64,000 bases of DNA from RBG-16-34-14 sp963798865 (GCA_963798865.1 CAWCVZ010000005.1:434001-498000); one strand, 5' to 3'. Shown: positions 54,201-63,749, counted from the first letter of the stretch. Numbers and translations: made by a program. The notes: generated by a model from the sequence alone, not told the origin.

Positions 54201-54452
54201 TTATTTCTTTGGTTTGGCTTCGCTTACAATAATGTTACGGCCTTTTAGTTCGGAACCGTTAAGTGCCTGGATGGCATTATTAGCGTCGGTTTCATTTTCC
54301 ATTTCAACAAAACCGAATCCTCTTGATTTACCGGTCTCACGATCGGTAATAACTTTTGCAGAAACAACTTTGCCATGAGCTTCAAAAGCTTCTTTCAGGC
54401 TATCATCATTTACTGCCCATGGGAGACTCCCTACGAACAATTTGGTACTCAC
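54201..54452 (-). CDS. Small RNA-binding protein with one RRM domain
   Basis: An 83-aa protein that is essentially one RRM: RNP2 is LFVGSLP and RNP1 is KSRGFGFVEM; ALNGSELKGRNIIVSEAKPK completes the domain. Such short RRM proteins are widespread in Bacteroidota, Chlorobi and cyanobacteria, often cold-induced, and are thought to bind and stabilise single-stranded RNA (family knowledge). It has its own terminator, and the gap upstream includes a second hairpin that ends radA. GAGGTAAGGTAG lies just before the ATG. Confidence 0.95.
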   Translation of the reverse strand: MSTKLFVGSLPWAVNDDSLKEAFEAHGKVVSAKVITDRETGKSRGFGFVEMENETDANNAIQALNGSELKGRNIIVSEAKPKK

Positions 54453-54488
54453 TACCTTACCTCTAACAAATATTACATAAAAAATGAA

Positions 54489-54505
54489 GCGGTTTTAAAA
54501 ACCGC
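54489..54505 (-). terminator. Terminator-like hairpin after radA
   Basis: GCGGTTTT / AAAACCGC (54489-54496 and 54498-54505), an 8-bp stem with a single-base loop as drawn; in practice the central A/T pairs would open into a larger loop. On the minus strand TTCATTTTTTATG follows. It lies 76 bases after the radA stop, between radA and the RRM gene. Confidence 0.7.
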
Positions 54506-54580
54506 AGAAATAAAATAGTATTATTATTCAATAAAACAAAAGAAAAAATTATTAAAATAATTTAATGTAAACAGGGCAGG

Positions 54581-55933
54581 TTACTTTATTACATCATTTA
54601 TTGCTTCGGTTAAGTTTTCCATTCCTGAAATTAAAATGGAAGATGAATTGACTTTGAGACCCTTTAAATTATTGGAAGGTACCAAAACCTTCTTAAAACC
54701 AAGCTTTTCAGCTTCCTGTATTCGTTTTTCAATATGACTTACACTTCGTACTTCACCGCCGAGTCCAACCTCACCTATTAAAACAGTTTTAGGGTTAACA
54801 ATTTTATTCATTAAGCTTGAAGCAATACTGCAGCACACTGCCAGGTCAATAGCCGGTTCATCTATTTTTACGCCGCCAACCATGTTTAGAAAAACGTTGT
54901 TTGCCGAAAGCCGTAATCCATTTCTTTTTTCAAGAACTGCAAGAAGAATTGAAAGCCTTCTGTAATCGAATCCTGTTGCAACTCTTTGCGGGTTGCCGAA
55001 GTTTGAAGGAGTAACAAGCGCCTGAACTTCAAGAAGAATAGGCCTGGTTCCTTCTATGCTTGCTGTAATTGCTGAACCCGAAATTTCTTTATCCCGTTCG
55101 CTTAAAAAAACTTCGCTTGGGTTTTTAACTTCGGTTAAACCATCTTCGTGCATTTCAAAAATGCCGATTTCATTTGTACTGCCGAAACGATTTTTTTGTG
55201 CTCTTAATATCCGGAATGTATGATGAGATTCGCCTTCAAACTGAATTACAGTGTCAACCATGTGCTCAAGAACTTTTGGTCCTGCAATAAATCCTTCTTT
55301 AGTTACGTGTCCAACAATTAGTACCGCTATATCATTTTTCTTTGCTGTTTCCATTAATTGGGAAGTACATTCCCTTATCTGGGTAATTGTCCCCGGTGAA
55401 TTATCAAGTTCATTCCTGAACATTGTTTGAATTGAATCAATGATAACCAGCGATGGTGAGAGTGAATTAATTGCAGCAATGATAATATTTAAATCTGTTT
55501 CTGAAAGTACATAGAAGTTATCAGAATTTATTTTTAATCGTGCGGCACGGGATTTTATTTGTGAAGTAGATTCTTCCCCGGTTACATATAAAACTTTGTT
55601 GTTTATTTTTGAAGCTGCCTGCATTGCAAGAGTAGATTTTCCGATACCGGGATCTCCCCCTAAAAGTATTACGGAACCGGGAATAAAACCCCCGCCTAAA
55701 ACTCTGTCTAATTCTCCAATGCCGGTGATGATCCTGTTTTTTTCTGCATCTTCAAGTTCATTAATTTTCTTCAGGTTGATGGTTCCTTTATAAGAAGAAG
55801 ATTTTCTACTACTGGTTTCAATAATTTCCTCAGTAAAGGTATTCCAGCTATCACATTCCGGGCACTTACCAAGCCATCTTAATGATTCATAACCGCAGTT
55901 TGAACAGATATATTTAATTCTTGTTTTACTCAT
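54581..55933 (-). CDS. radA: DNA repair protein RadA
   Basis: A 450-aa RecA-like recombination ATPase aiding branch migration. N-terminal C4 zinc finger (CSNCGYESLRWLGKCPEC, about residues 10-27), Walker A GGDPGIGKST, Walker B LVIIDSIQTM, the RadA-specific KNRFG motif in RAQKNRFGSTNEIG, and a C-terminal Lon-protease-like domain (ASIEGTRPILLEVQAL to the end). Length and motifs are complete. Single gene followed by a hairpin. Confidence 0.97.
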   Translation of the reverse strand: MSKTRIKYICSNCGYESLRWLGKCPECDSWNTFTEEIIETSSRKSSSYKGTINLKKINELEDAEKNRIITGIGELDRVLGGGFIPGSVILLGGDPGIGKSTLAMQAASKINNKVLYVTGEESTSQIKSRAARLKINSDNFYVLSETDLNIIIAAINSLSPSLVIIDSIQTMFRNELDNSPGTITQIRECTSQLMETAKKNDIAVLIVGHVTKEGFIAGPKVLEHMVDTVIQFEGESHHTFRILRAQKNRFGSTNEIGIFEMHEDGLTEVKNPSEVFLSERDKEISGSAITASIEGTRPILLEVQALVTPSNFGNPQRVATGFDYRRLSILLAVLEKRNGLRLSANNVFLNMVGGVKIDEPAIDLAVCCSIASSLMNKIVNPKTVLIGEVGLGGEVRSVSHIEKRIQEAEKLGFKKVLVPSNNLKGLKVNSSSILISGMENLTEAINDVIK

Positions 55934-55980
55934 TCGTCTGGAAGTTTTGCAAATTTTTCTGTTAACTTATAATTTTATTT

Positions 55981-56039
55981 TACCACTAAGGCACAAAGTA
56001 CACTTAGTAAATCTTAGTGAGTTAAGTGTCTTAGTGGTA
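55981..56039. repeat. 59-bp inverted-repeat element (TACCACTAAG ... CTTAGTGGTA)
   Basis: Perfect 10-bp terminal inverted repeat (55981-55990 and 56030-56039); inner parts GCACAAAG and ACTTAGTAAATCTTAGT add further pairing. The CCACTAAGGCAC pattern is well known from intergenic repeats in several phyla. It sits between radA and the YbjQ gene, whose 3' end is 19 bases away, and may also aid termination. Confidence 0.7.
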
Positions 56040-56058
56040 TTTGTTTTTTTATTTAGCT

Positions 56059-56388
56059 CTATATCTTTTCCAAAATTACAGCTGTTCCATAGGCGAGAAC
56101 TTCGGTAACACCTGACATAACTTCATTAGCATCATACCTGAAACCGATTATAGCGTTTGCACCTATTTGTTCTGCGTGTGCAATCATTAAATTATAAGAA
56201 TCTTTTCTTGTCTTTTCACATAATTCTGTAAATAAAGAAATATTCCCCCCAACCAATGTTTGGAACCCTGCCCCTATTGTTCCGAATATTGAACGGGATC
56301 TTACAACTATTCCTCTGATAATCCCAAGGTTTTCTTTAACCTTGTATCCATCAAATGAAAATGCAGTAGTAACTAAATTATGATCCAT
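56059..56388 (-). CDS. YbjQ/UPF0145 family protein
   Basis: A 109-aa pentamer-forming family member (DUF74): FDGYKVKENLGIIRGIVVRS, then LCEKTRKDSYNLMIAHAEQIGANAIIGFRYDANEV and the C-terminal VLAYGTAVIL are all hallmarks. Proposed as heavy-metal-binding proteins, but the role is unproven. Follows alaS on the same strand with 21 bases between stop and start. Confidence 0.92.
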   Translation of the reverse strand: MDHNLVTTAFSFDGYKVKENLGIIRGIVVRSRSIFGTIGAGFQTLVGGNISLFTELCEKTRKDSYNLMIAHAEQIGANAIIGFRYDANEVMSGVTEVLAYGTAVILEKI

Positions 56389-56409
56389 TTTTTCCCTCTT
56401 AAAATTATT

Positions 56410-58992
56410 TTATTGATTAAGAAATTTTTTGATTATCTCTTCGGTTTTACTCATGGCAAACGGAATTTTAGAAACATCTTTACCTCCGGCAGTTGCAAGA
56501 TGAGGTTTTCCGCCGCCGCCGCCGCCGACGAGTTTTGCCAGTTCACCAACAATCTTTCCGGCACTAAGATTTTTTTCTTTTATAAGATCATCTGAAACAG
56601 TGCAAACGATTCCAACTTTATTATCAATAACAGAAAATAAAACTCCAACTGAACCTTTTGTTTTATTTCTTAATTCATCTCCGAGAGATTTTAGTTCCTC
56701 AATGTTTTCTGCAGAGACTTGTGCTTTATAAATTTTTATTCCATTTACTTCTGAAGGAGTTTTTAGAGTCGAGGATATTTGTTCTTTCTTCCCTACAAAC
56801 TTGAATTCCGAAAGTTCCTTTTCAAGTTTTTTCTTTTCTTCCATAAGCTCAGCAATTTTTTCTTCGGAAGATTTCATTTGTTCGAATTGAGTGTGAATAA
56901 ATCTTTCAATACCTGAACCGGTTACAGCTTCAATCCTTCTTACACCGCTTGAAATAGATGACTCGCTGATAATTTTAAATAATCCAATCTGTGAAGAATT
57001 TTTAACGTGAGTTCCGCCGCAAAACTCTTTTGTAAATTCTCCAAACTGTACAACGTTTACTTTATCTCCGTATTTATCTCCAAAAAACATTAACGCTCCC
57101 ATCTCTTTAGCTTCATCAAAGGGGATATTGCGGTGATGCTGAAGTTCATAGTTTTGTCTTAATTCTTCATTAACTAAAGACTCAATATCTGTTAATTCAG
57201 ATCCTTCAACTTTTGCGAAGTGTGTGAAATCAAAACGAAGCCTGTCCGGACCAACGTAAGAGCCTGCCTGGTGAACGTGAGTACCAAGTGTATTTCTTAA
57301 AGCTGAATGAAGAAAGTGAGTAGCGGTATGATTTCTCATTATATCCCATCTTCTCTTTGCATCAACCTGCGCCAGAACTTTTTTACCTGTTGAAAGGGAT
57401 TTCTTTTTTTCATTCTCAATTACGTGAACAGTTTTGTTATCAATCTTTGTAACATCAACAACAGTCAATGGAATAGTTTCAAGAATTATAAAACCCAGGT
57501 CATCAATCTGTCCGCCTGCTTCAACATAAAAAGGAGTTTTATTAAGGACGACAAGATCATTTCCGTTTTCTTTTTCATACCAGATTATTTTTGCTTCGGA
57601 TTTAAGTTCATCATATCCGGTAAACTCAGTTTTAATTTCCGGGCCGATAGTTTTTGCAGAGGATAAAATATCCTGATTTATGATTATATCTTTCCGTGCT
57701 TCTCTTCCTCTTTGTTTTTGTTCATCCATTAGCTTATTAAAGCCCTCTTCATCAATCGAGAGGTTATTCTCAAACGCCATTATATTTGTAAGGTCCACCG
57801 GGAAACCAAAAGTATCATAAAGCTTAAACACTGCAGTTCCCGGAATAATATTTTTACCTCTCTTTTTAACGTCAATGGAAATCTGATCAAACAATTCAAT
57901 TCCTCTATCCAGCGTAGCATTAAAACTTTCTTCTTCTGCTTTAATAACCTTTTCAATAAATTCCTGCTTCTCTTTTATTTCAGGAAAAATATCTCCCATT
58001 GTTTTTACAAGTACATCTACAAGCTGGTAGATAAAAGGTTTATGGAGATTAAGTTTTCTGCCATACCGGGCGGCTCTTCTTAAAATCCTTCTTAAAACAT
58101 AACCTCTCCCTTCATTACCGGGAACGGCTCCATCTGCAATTGCAAATGTTAATGCTCTTGTATGATCGGCAATTACTCTCATCGGGATTTTATTCTCTTC
58201 CTTCTCATAATTAATCCCGGAAAGTTTTGCAATTTCATTTATCAAAGGAGAAAAAACATCTGTATCGTAGTTTGAATTTTTTTTCTGAAGAACAGCACAA
58301 ACTCTTTCGAACCCCATCCCTGTATCTACATGCTTTGAAGGAAGTTCAGTCAGTACCCCGTTTTCATCTCTGTTATACTGAATAAAAACAAGATTCCATA
58401 TTTCAATACATTCAGGAACGCCGGCATTAACATATTTGGGATTTTCAAAATCATCACCAAGATTAATATGAATTTCTGAACATGGACCGCAGGGACCTGT
58501 TTCACCCATTTCCCAGAAATTATCTTTCTCTCCAAAACGAAGGATATGTGCTTGATTAATATCTGTTTTTGTTTTCCACAGTTCAAAAGCCTCATCATCG
58601 GAATTGTACACAGTTGCCCAAAGTCTTTCCTTTGGCAGTTTCCAAACTTTAGTTAATAGATCCCACGCCCATTCAATTGCTTCGGGTTTGTAGTAATCAC
58701 CAAAGGACCAATTACCAAGCATTTCAAAAAAAGTATGGTGATAAGTATCGTGCCCGACTTCCTCCAGGTCATTATGTTTGCCGCTTACCCGTATGCATTT
58801 TTGTGTATCGGCCGCACGTCTGAATTCTCTTTTTCCGGTTCCGAGGAAAACATCTTTAAATTGGTTCATCCCTGCATTTGTAAAAAGAAGTGTCGGATCA
58901 TCGAAAGGCACAACAGGCGAACTTTGTACAATTCTGTGTCCTTTATCTTTAAAGAAATCTAAAAATTGTTGTCTTATTTCACTGGATGTCAT
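56410..58992 (-). CDS. alaS: Alanyl-tRNA synthetase
   Basis: Class II synthetase charging tRNA-Ala, 860 aa from ATG 58992. The start was chosen because MTSSEIRQQFLDFF is the normal family N-terminus; the in-frame extension of 55 residues has no homology-like content. Aminoacylation core: SSPVVPFDDPTLLFTNAGMNQF, RVSGKHNDLEEVG, HHTFFEMLGNWSFGDY. Editing domain: HTATHFLHSALR and FCGGTHV, with the Cys and His zinc ligands. C-terminal DHHA1 domain: GGGGGGKPHLATAGGKD. It diverges from the sigma-fusion gene, with 171 bases between their starts. Confidence 0.98.
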   Translation of the reverse strand: MTSSEIRQQFLDFFKDKGHRIVQSSPVVPFDDPTLLFTNAGMNQFKDVFLGTGKREFRRAADTQKCIRVSGKHNDLEEVGHDTYHHTFFEMLGNWSFGDYYKPEAIEWAWDLLTKVWKLPKERLWATVYNSDDEAFELWKTKTDINQAHILRFGEKDNFWEMGETGPCGPCSEIHINLGDDFENPKYVNAGVPECIEIWNLVFIQYNRDENGVLTELPSKHVDTGMGFERVCAVLQKKNSNYDTDVFSPLINEIAKLSGINYEKEENKIPMRVIADHTRALTFAIADGAVPGNEGRGYVLRRILRRAARYGRKLNLHKPFIYQLVDVLVKTMGDIFPEIKEKQEFIEKVIKAEEESFNATLDRGIELFDQISIDVKKRGKNIIPGTAVFKLYDTFGFPVDLTNIMAFENNLSIDEEGFNKLMDEQKQRGREARKDIIINQDILSSAKTIGPEIKTEFTGYDELKSEAKIIWYEKENGNDLVVLNKTPFYVEAGGQIDDLGFIILETIPLTVVDVTKIDNKTVHVIENEKKKSLSTGKKVLAQVDAKRRWDIMRNHTATHFLHSALRNTLGTHVHQAGSYVGPDRLRFDFTHFAKVEGSELTDIESLVNEELRQNYELQHHRNIPFDEAKEMGALMFFGDKYGDKVNVVQFGEFTKEFCGGTHVKNSSQIGLFKIISESSISSGVRRIEAVTGSGIERFIHTQFEQMKSSEEKIAELMEEKKKLEKELSEFKFVGKKEQISSTLKTPSEVNGIKIYKAQVSAENIEELKSLGDELRNKTKGSVGVLFSVIDNKVGIVCTVSDDLIKEKNLSAGKIVGELAKLVGGGGGGKPHLATAGGKDVSKIPFAMSKTEEIIKKFLNQ

Positions 58993-59163
58993 TTTATCAG
59001 CTATTTGTAGTTGATGTAAAAATAATAAATAAAGTGGTAAGCTTAAATATAACTTTGTAAACAAAGAGTGTCTGGTTTTAAGACGAAAAATATTTATCCA
59101 AAGTACAGCAGGGAATTGCTTTTTTGCATTCTTAGTTATACTTTTCAATGAGCACAAACAAAA

Positions 59164-60756
59164 ATGAGTCAGGACTTGAACACCAATAAAACTGATCCCG
59201 AAATAGAACTAATGCAAAGAATTTTTGAATCAGATTTTGATGCCCTAAAGGTTTTGTATGGTAAATATTCGCCTCTGCTTTATACTTTTGTAAAAAAAAT
59301 ATTTAAAGATGAGCGGGTTTCTGAAGAAATCCTTATTGATATTTTCTCGGTTGTTGAGAAAAGAATAAACTATTTTGATTTTAACACGCAAAATTCATTT
59401 ACCTGGCTAATAACCATTGCAAGGAATAAAGTTGTTTATGAATTAAGAATAAAGCGTGGATTTACGGGTATTTCACCGGAACACCATGATGAATATATAA
59501 TTCCCAAACTTTCTCACCTTACAGAACCATTAGATATTGATAAAGCATTTGAGTTAAAAAATAATATTGAAACTGCACTTAACAAATTAACAGATGCACA
59601 GCAATATGTAATTTATCTTGCCTTTTACGAAGGATATACACAAGAGGAGATTTCTGATAAATTAAAAATTCCTCTTTCAACTGTTAAGTCGAAAATAAAA
59701 ACTTCATTAATAAATTTGAATGAAAACTTTAAAGAAAAATCTTCCCTCTTTTCTATTAAGAATGAAATTGTTGAACAAATATATCCGTTTGCGCTTGGCT
59801 GTTTAAGTTACGAAGAGCAATTAAATACATTTAACAGGTTTAAGGCATCAGAACCATTTCCCTGGAAACTGCTTGCTGAATATCAGAATCTTGCAGCATT
59901 GCTTCCTGTTATTCTTGATCCGGAAAAACCGGCAGAAGCGGTTGATGAAAAAATATTAAGCCGTATTTATGAGTTAAAAAACATTAAAAAAGAAGATAAA
60001 ATAAAATCGTTTGAAAGAGTTTCTTCTGCGTCATCACAGTTAAAAGTTCCCGCAGGAGAAGAGAATCCCGGTAATGAATATTTAGAAATTGCACCAGGAG
60101 AGATTAAAAAACCTATTGAAACTTTTGATGAAGAAGTTCCTAAAGGGAAAAAAATTAGTAAGGATGAATTTGATCCTGTAATTCCTCTTAAACCGAGGAT
60201 AGATAGAAATGAGACTGGGTACCTTTTAAATAAAAAGAAAAACTATAGCTCTATTATTATTATAGGATTAATCGTTTTATATGTTGCTTCGGCGGTGATG
60301 GCTTATCTTTTTTACAAGGACAGAGCTTTGTTTTACGAAAATGAAATTGAAAATATCTCTGGCAGGATGGAAGCATTAAATAAAGAATACAGAAACCGTC
60401 CTGAAATTCCAGGCTTGAGCGAGTTGAAAAATTCTCATACAATAAAATTAACTAATTCCGGCAGTGCATTTAGCAGCGGTGAAATTATCTTTAGCTATGA
60501 AGATAAAAGAGGATATCTGCATATTAACAGTTTACCAATTCTTAATTCAGATAATGCTTACCAGCTTTGGGGAAATTTTAACGGAGATTTTGTCTCACTT
60601 GGTGTTTTCAAAGTTTCGCCTAACCCTGATTATTTTCCTTTCACCTTACCTGGTTCAGTTAATAATGGACCCATGGAATTTTATTTGACAGAATCTAATG
60701 CTGCCGGCTCAAAAAAACCGGGTTCCAATATTTACCTTAGCGGAAAAACCGAATAG
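59164..60756 (+). CDS. ECF sigma factor fused to RskA-like transmembrane anti-sigma factor
   Basis: A 530-aa single protein combining a sigma factor and its inhibitor. Sigma2 is at about residues 15-97 (LTYFDF-like NYFDFNTQNSFTWLITIARN), sigma4 at 130-185 (LTDAQQYVIYLAFYEGYTQEEISDKLKIPLSTVKSKI, the HTH). Residues 198-250 (YPFALGCLSYEEQL ... LLAEYQNLAALLPVIL) look like an anti-sigma domain without the zinc-binding His/Cys. A charged linker leads to one membrane span (361-383), then an RskA-type extracytoplasmic domain (420-525, AYQLWGNFNGDFVSLGVF). The sigma part could only act if released from the membrane or bent back, presumably by regulated proteolysis. Divergent from alaS. Confidence 0.88.
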   Translation: MSQDLNTNKTDPEIELMQRIFESDFDALKVLYGKYSPLLYTFVKKIFKDERVSEEILIDIFSVVEKRINYFDFNTQNSFTWLITIARNKVVYELRIKRGFTGISPEHHDEYIIPKLSHLTEPLDIDKAFELKNNIETALNKLTDAQQYVIYLAFYEGYTQEEISDKLKIPLSTVKSKIKTSLINLNENFKEKSSLFSIKNEIVEQIYPFALGCLSYEEQLNTFNRFKASEPFPWKLLAEYQNLAALLPVILDPEKPAEAVDEKILSRIYELKNIKKEDKIKSFERVSSASSQLKVPAGEENPGNEYLEIAPGEIKKPIETFDEEVPKGKKISKDEFDPVIPLKPRIDRNETGYLLNKKKNYSSIIIIGLIVLYVASAVMAYLFYKDRALFYENEIENISGRMEALNKEYRNRPEIPGLSELKNSHTIKLTNSGSAFSSGEIIFSYEDKRGYLHINSLPILNSDNAYQLWGNFNGDFVSLGVFKVSPNPDYFPFTLPGSVNNGPMEFYLTESNAAGSKKPGSNIYLSGKTE

Positions 60757-60776
60757 ACACAAAAAATTTTTAATGA

Positions 60777-61292
60777 CTAAGATTTTTTTTTGTATTCTAT
60801 ATTAAGAAAAACTATTAATCCTCCCACTATAAGAACAACAGGCCAGTATTTTTTAAAAATATTAATTATTGATCCGAAGAAATTTTGAAATGTAATTGAG
60901 CCGAGAAGTATAATTACAATTATTGCAGATATAATTGATGTCAATGAAATAGCTAAAAAACTTTTTCTTTCCGAATCCGCCAGGAAAAGCATAAAAAAAT
61001 TAATTCCAATAATCAGTAATACTGCAGGAAAGATTATTCTGTTGCTGTCGTTAAATTCAAAATTGGTTGTAAGAAAAAGAAGAAATCCTGTAAGAAATAT
61101 GGAAGACCCGATAAACAAAGCCAATGCCCGATTTTTAACGAATGAATTATATACAAGAGTTATTCCATAAAAGATAAAACTATAAGCTAATAATTCAATG
61201 TTGCCGACATCAATAATACCAAACAGCTTAAGAACTATTGAAAGTGCTAGAAAGATAAGAAGGTATAAAAGTATTGGCTGGCTGTTACTCAA
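60777..61292 (-). CDS. Polytopic membrane protein, function unknown
   Basis: A 171-aa protein with about six short membrane spans (7-24, 30-48, 54-72, 86-104, 111-133, 148-165). The last span KYWPVVLIVGGLIVFLN resembles the DUF5668/LiaF-type C-terminal span seen in membrane proteins beside cell-envelope regulators. It converges with the sigma/anti-sigma fusion gene (20 bases between the stops) and lies 27 bases after the arginase start side, so it may share a transcript with arginase. Confidence 0.72.
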   Translation of the reverse strand: MSNSQPILLYLLIFLALSIVLKLFGIIDVGNIELLAYSFIFYGITLVYNSFVKNRALALFIGSSIFLTGFLLFLTTNFEFNDSNRIIFPAVLLIIGINFFMLFLADSERKSFLAISLTSIISAIIVIILLGSITFQNFFGSIINIFKKYWPVVLIVGGLIVFLNIEYKKKS

Positions 61293-61319
61293 TGGGTTGT
61301 CTCAATTTATTCGTTGATA

Positions 61320-62243
61320 TTATAAAATTCTTTGCCCCATACTTGAAGCAATAAGATCAGTTGCAAAAAGAGCGCTTTTATTTTTATCGTCAAGAATCGG
61401 ATTAACTTCTGTAACCTCAAGAGAAGACATGCATCCGCATTCGGCAATAGACTCCATAAGAAGATGAGCTTCCCTGTAGCTTAATCCTCCGGGAACCGGC
61501 GTTCCAACACCGGGCGCAATTATAGGATCAACACTATCAAGATCAAAACTTACATGAATATGATCAACTTTTTCTCTGAATTGCCTGAGCACTTTTACAA
61601 TTATTCTATGTATCCCAAGTTTATCAATATCAGTCATTGTATAAACAGGGACATTCAGTTTTTTAATTGTTACTCTTTCCATCTCATCAACACTTCTTAT
61701 TCCTATTAAAGCAGAATTTTCAGGTTTTAATTTTGGTGCGAAACCATAAAAGTTCACAAGCTTTTCATTGCCAACACCAAGAGAAGCCGCAAGAGGCATT
61801 CCATGAATATTTCCTGAAGGCGAAGTCTCATCGGTGTTCATATCGGCGTGAGCATCGACCCAGATAACACCAAGTTTTAACCTATGCTTTTTACAATGGG
61901 AAGATATACCGGCAATTGTACCGAGAGCCATAGAATGATCACCACCAATACAAAGCGGGAAATGTCCTCTCTCTAAAACTTTTTCAATTTTGTTTGCAAG
62001 TGTCCTTGAAGTTTTTAAAATCTCTCCAAGGTATTTAAGTTTCGGATCAGAGATTTTTTGCTTCTCCATTATCTGTACAAATATATCCCCGCTGTCGATA
62101 ATCTTATAACCAAGCTTTTCAAGCTTTTCTTTAATGCCTGCAATTCTTAATGCTGATGGTCCCATGTCAACACCGCGCCTGTCAGCGCCAAGATCCATAG
62201 GGAAACCAATTATATTAACTACCTTTGAATTTTCTTTTATCAT
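61320..62243 (-). CDS. rocF: Arginase
   Basis: A 307-aa ureohydrolase. The two-manganese site motifs are visible: IGGDHSMALG, WVDAHADMNT, HVSFDLDSVDP and the later SLEVTEVNP. MDLGADRRGVDMGPSALR near the N-terminus is the arginase (rather than agmatinase) type signature, and SGNIHGMPLA matches the substrate loop. Hydrolyses arginine to ornithine and urea in the cytoplasm. It is the upstream member of a pair with the membrane protein at 60777, on the minus strand, and diverges from the SpoIID gene. Confidence 0.96.
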   Translation of the reverse strand: MIKENSKVVNIIGFPMDLGADRRGVDMGPSALRIAGIKEKLEKLGYKIIDSGDIFVQIMEKQKISDPKLKYLGEILKTSRTLANKIEKVLERGHFPLCIGGDHSMALGTIAGISSHCKKHRLKLGVIWVDAHADMNTDETSPSGNIHGMPLAASLGVGNEKLVNFYGFAPKLKPENSALIGIRSVDEMERVTIKKLNVPVYTMTDIDKLGIHRIIVKVLRQFREKVDHIHVSFDLDSVDPIIAPGVGTPVPGGLSYREAHLLMESIAECGCMSSLEVTEVNPILDDKNKSALFATDLIASSMGQRIL

Positions 62244-62402
62244 ACTAATTGTTTTGAATCATAATTAAATTATAAAGTTTCCTTTAATATCCCAAAAATA
62301 ATCTGTTGATTTTAATTTTTTGAAACAGGAAAGCAAAGGTTTTTAATAAAGCTATTGCTTATATTTTTTCTCAATATTTTTTTACTTTGAAGGCATAAGG
62401 AA

Positions 62403-63749
62403 TTGGTTATTAAAGAACCGAATATCAGTGTTGGAATTCTTTCTGAGAAATCTATAAAGTTTGAACTTTATGGTGAATTTAATGTTGATGGTTTTAAGCA
62501 AACCTTCAGCGGAAGATTTACAGCTGAAATCCAGGGCAATCATATAGTTTGCAAATATGGAAAAGATAAAATTGAAATCCTGAACGAAGTTATATTTGAA
62601 CCGAAGGATATTATGCTCGATTCTTTTCTTATTATGGATGTACCTATTGGAATTAAATTTCATTGGGAAAGAAAAGAGAAGCAAAGGTTCCTGGGCTCAT
62701 TAAAGCTTTTAAAAGAAAATGATAAAATCCATCTCATTAATATTCTTCCTATAGACCGGTATTTAACCAGTGTTATTTCTTCTGAAATGAGTTCGAAAAG
62801 TTCCCTTCAGCTTTTAAAGGCACATGCTATTATCTCCAGAAGCTGGCTTCTTGCCCAGATTGAAAAAGCAAAATCATTGAAAAGAAAAAAAGAAAAATAT
62901 AAATCTTCATTTCAGACCGAGACCGAAATCATTAAATGGGTGGATAGAGAAGACCATAAACTTTTCGATGTTTGTGCAGATGACCATTGCCAGAGATACC
63001 AGGGTATAACAAAAATTTCTTCTGAAAACTCTCGCGTTGCTATAGAAGAAACAAAGGGTATTATCCTTATGTATGAAAAAAAAATATGTGATACGCGCTA
63101 TTCAAAATGCTGCGGAGGGATTACGGAAGCATATGAAAACGTCTGGGAACCAATAAAACACGAATATTTAACAAAAGTTTTTGATTACAAATTTGAACCG
63201 GAAAATTACAATACTGATTTTTCATCTGAAACAAATGCAAGAAAATGGATAAAAGGTAAGCCATTTGCTTTCTGTAATAATTCGGATACAAGAATCCTTG
63301 CGCAGATTCTTGTAGACTTTGACCAGGAAACAAAAGATTTTTATAGATGGGAAATAGAGTACACACAGGAACAGATTAAAAAAATTATTAAAGATAATAC
63401 AGGAAAAGATTTCGGAAATATAATTGATTTAATCCCGGTTGAACGTGGTGATTCCGCGAGACTTATTAAATTGAAAATTGTAGGATCAAAGAAAACTTTA
63501 ACAATTGGAAAAGAGCTGGAAATCAGGAAAGTTCTTTCTGAATCGCATCTTTACAGCAGCGCTTTTATTGTGGATAAACAGGGAGATAAGAATGGAGTGC
63601 CGGAGAAATTTATTATTCGCGGCGCAGGATGGGGGCATGGAGTTGGTCTTTGCCAGATTGGTGCAGCTGTTATGGCGGCACAAGGTTACCAGTTCGATGA
63701 GATTCTATTACATTATTTTAAAGATGCAAAGCTGGAAAAGATTTATTAG
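62403..63749 (+). CDS. SpoIID/LytB-domain protein
   Basis: A 448-aa protein with a SpoIID (amidase enhancer/lytic) domain: YLTSVISSEMSSKSSLQLLKAHAIISRSW is the signature, followed by CDTRYSKCCGGITE and the C-terminal RGAGWGHGVGLCQIGAAVMAAQGYQFDEILLHYF. SpoIID proteins cleave denuded peptidoglycan glycan strands. There is no signal peptide at this TTG start (AAGGAA directly upstream), so localisation is unclear; Gram-negative members of this branch often lack one. The next gene starts within its stop codon (GTG overlapping TAG), which suggests a coupled pair with the DUF4922 protein. Confidence 0.9.
   Translation: MVIKEPNISVGILSEKSIKFELYGEFNVDGFKQTFSGRFTAEIQGNHIVCKYGKDKIEILNEVIFEPKDIMLDSFLIMDVPIGIKFHWERKEKQRFLGSLKLLKENDKIHLINILPIDRYLTSVISSEMSSKSSLQLLKAHAIISRSWLLAQIEKAKSLKRKKEKYKSSFQTETEIIKWVDREDHKLFDVCADDHCQRYQGITKISSENSRVAIEETKGIILMYEKKICDTRYSKCCGGITEAYENVWEPIKHEYLTKVFDYKFEPENYNTDFSSETNARKWIKGKPFAFCNNSDTRILAQILVDFDQETKDFYRWEIEYTQEQIKKIIKDNTGKDFGNIIDLIPVERGDSARLIKLKIVGSKKTLTIGKELEIRKVLSESHLYSSAFIVDKQGDKNGVPEKFIIRGAGWGHGVGLCQIGAAVMAAQGYQFDEILLHYFKDAKLEKIY

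Noticed and set aside
58993..59157. 55-residue N-terminal extension of alaS
   Set aside because: It precedes the normal AlaS N-terminus, has no family-like content and runs into the divergent promoter region of the sigma-fusion gene.
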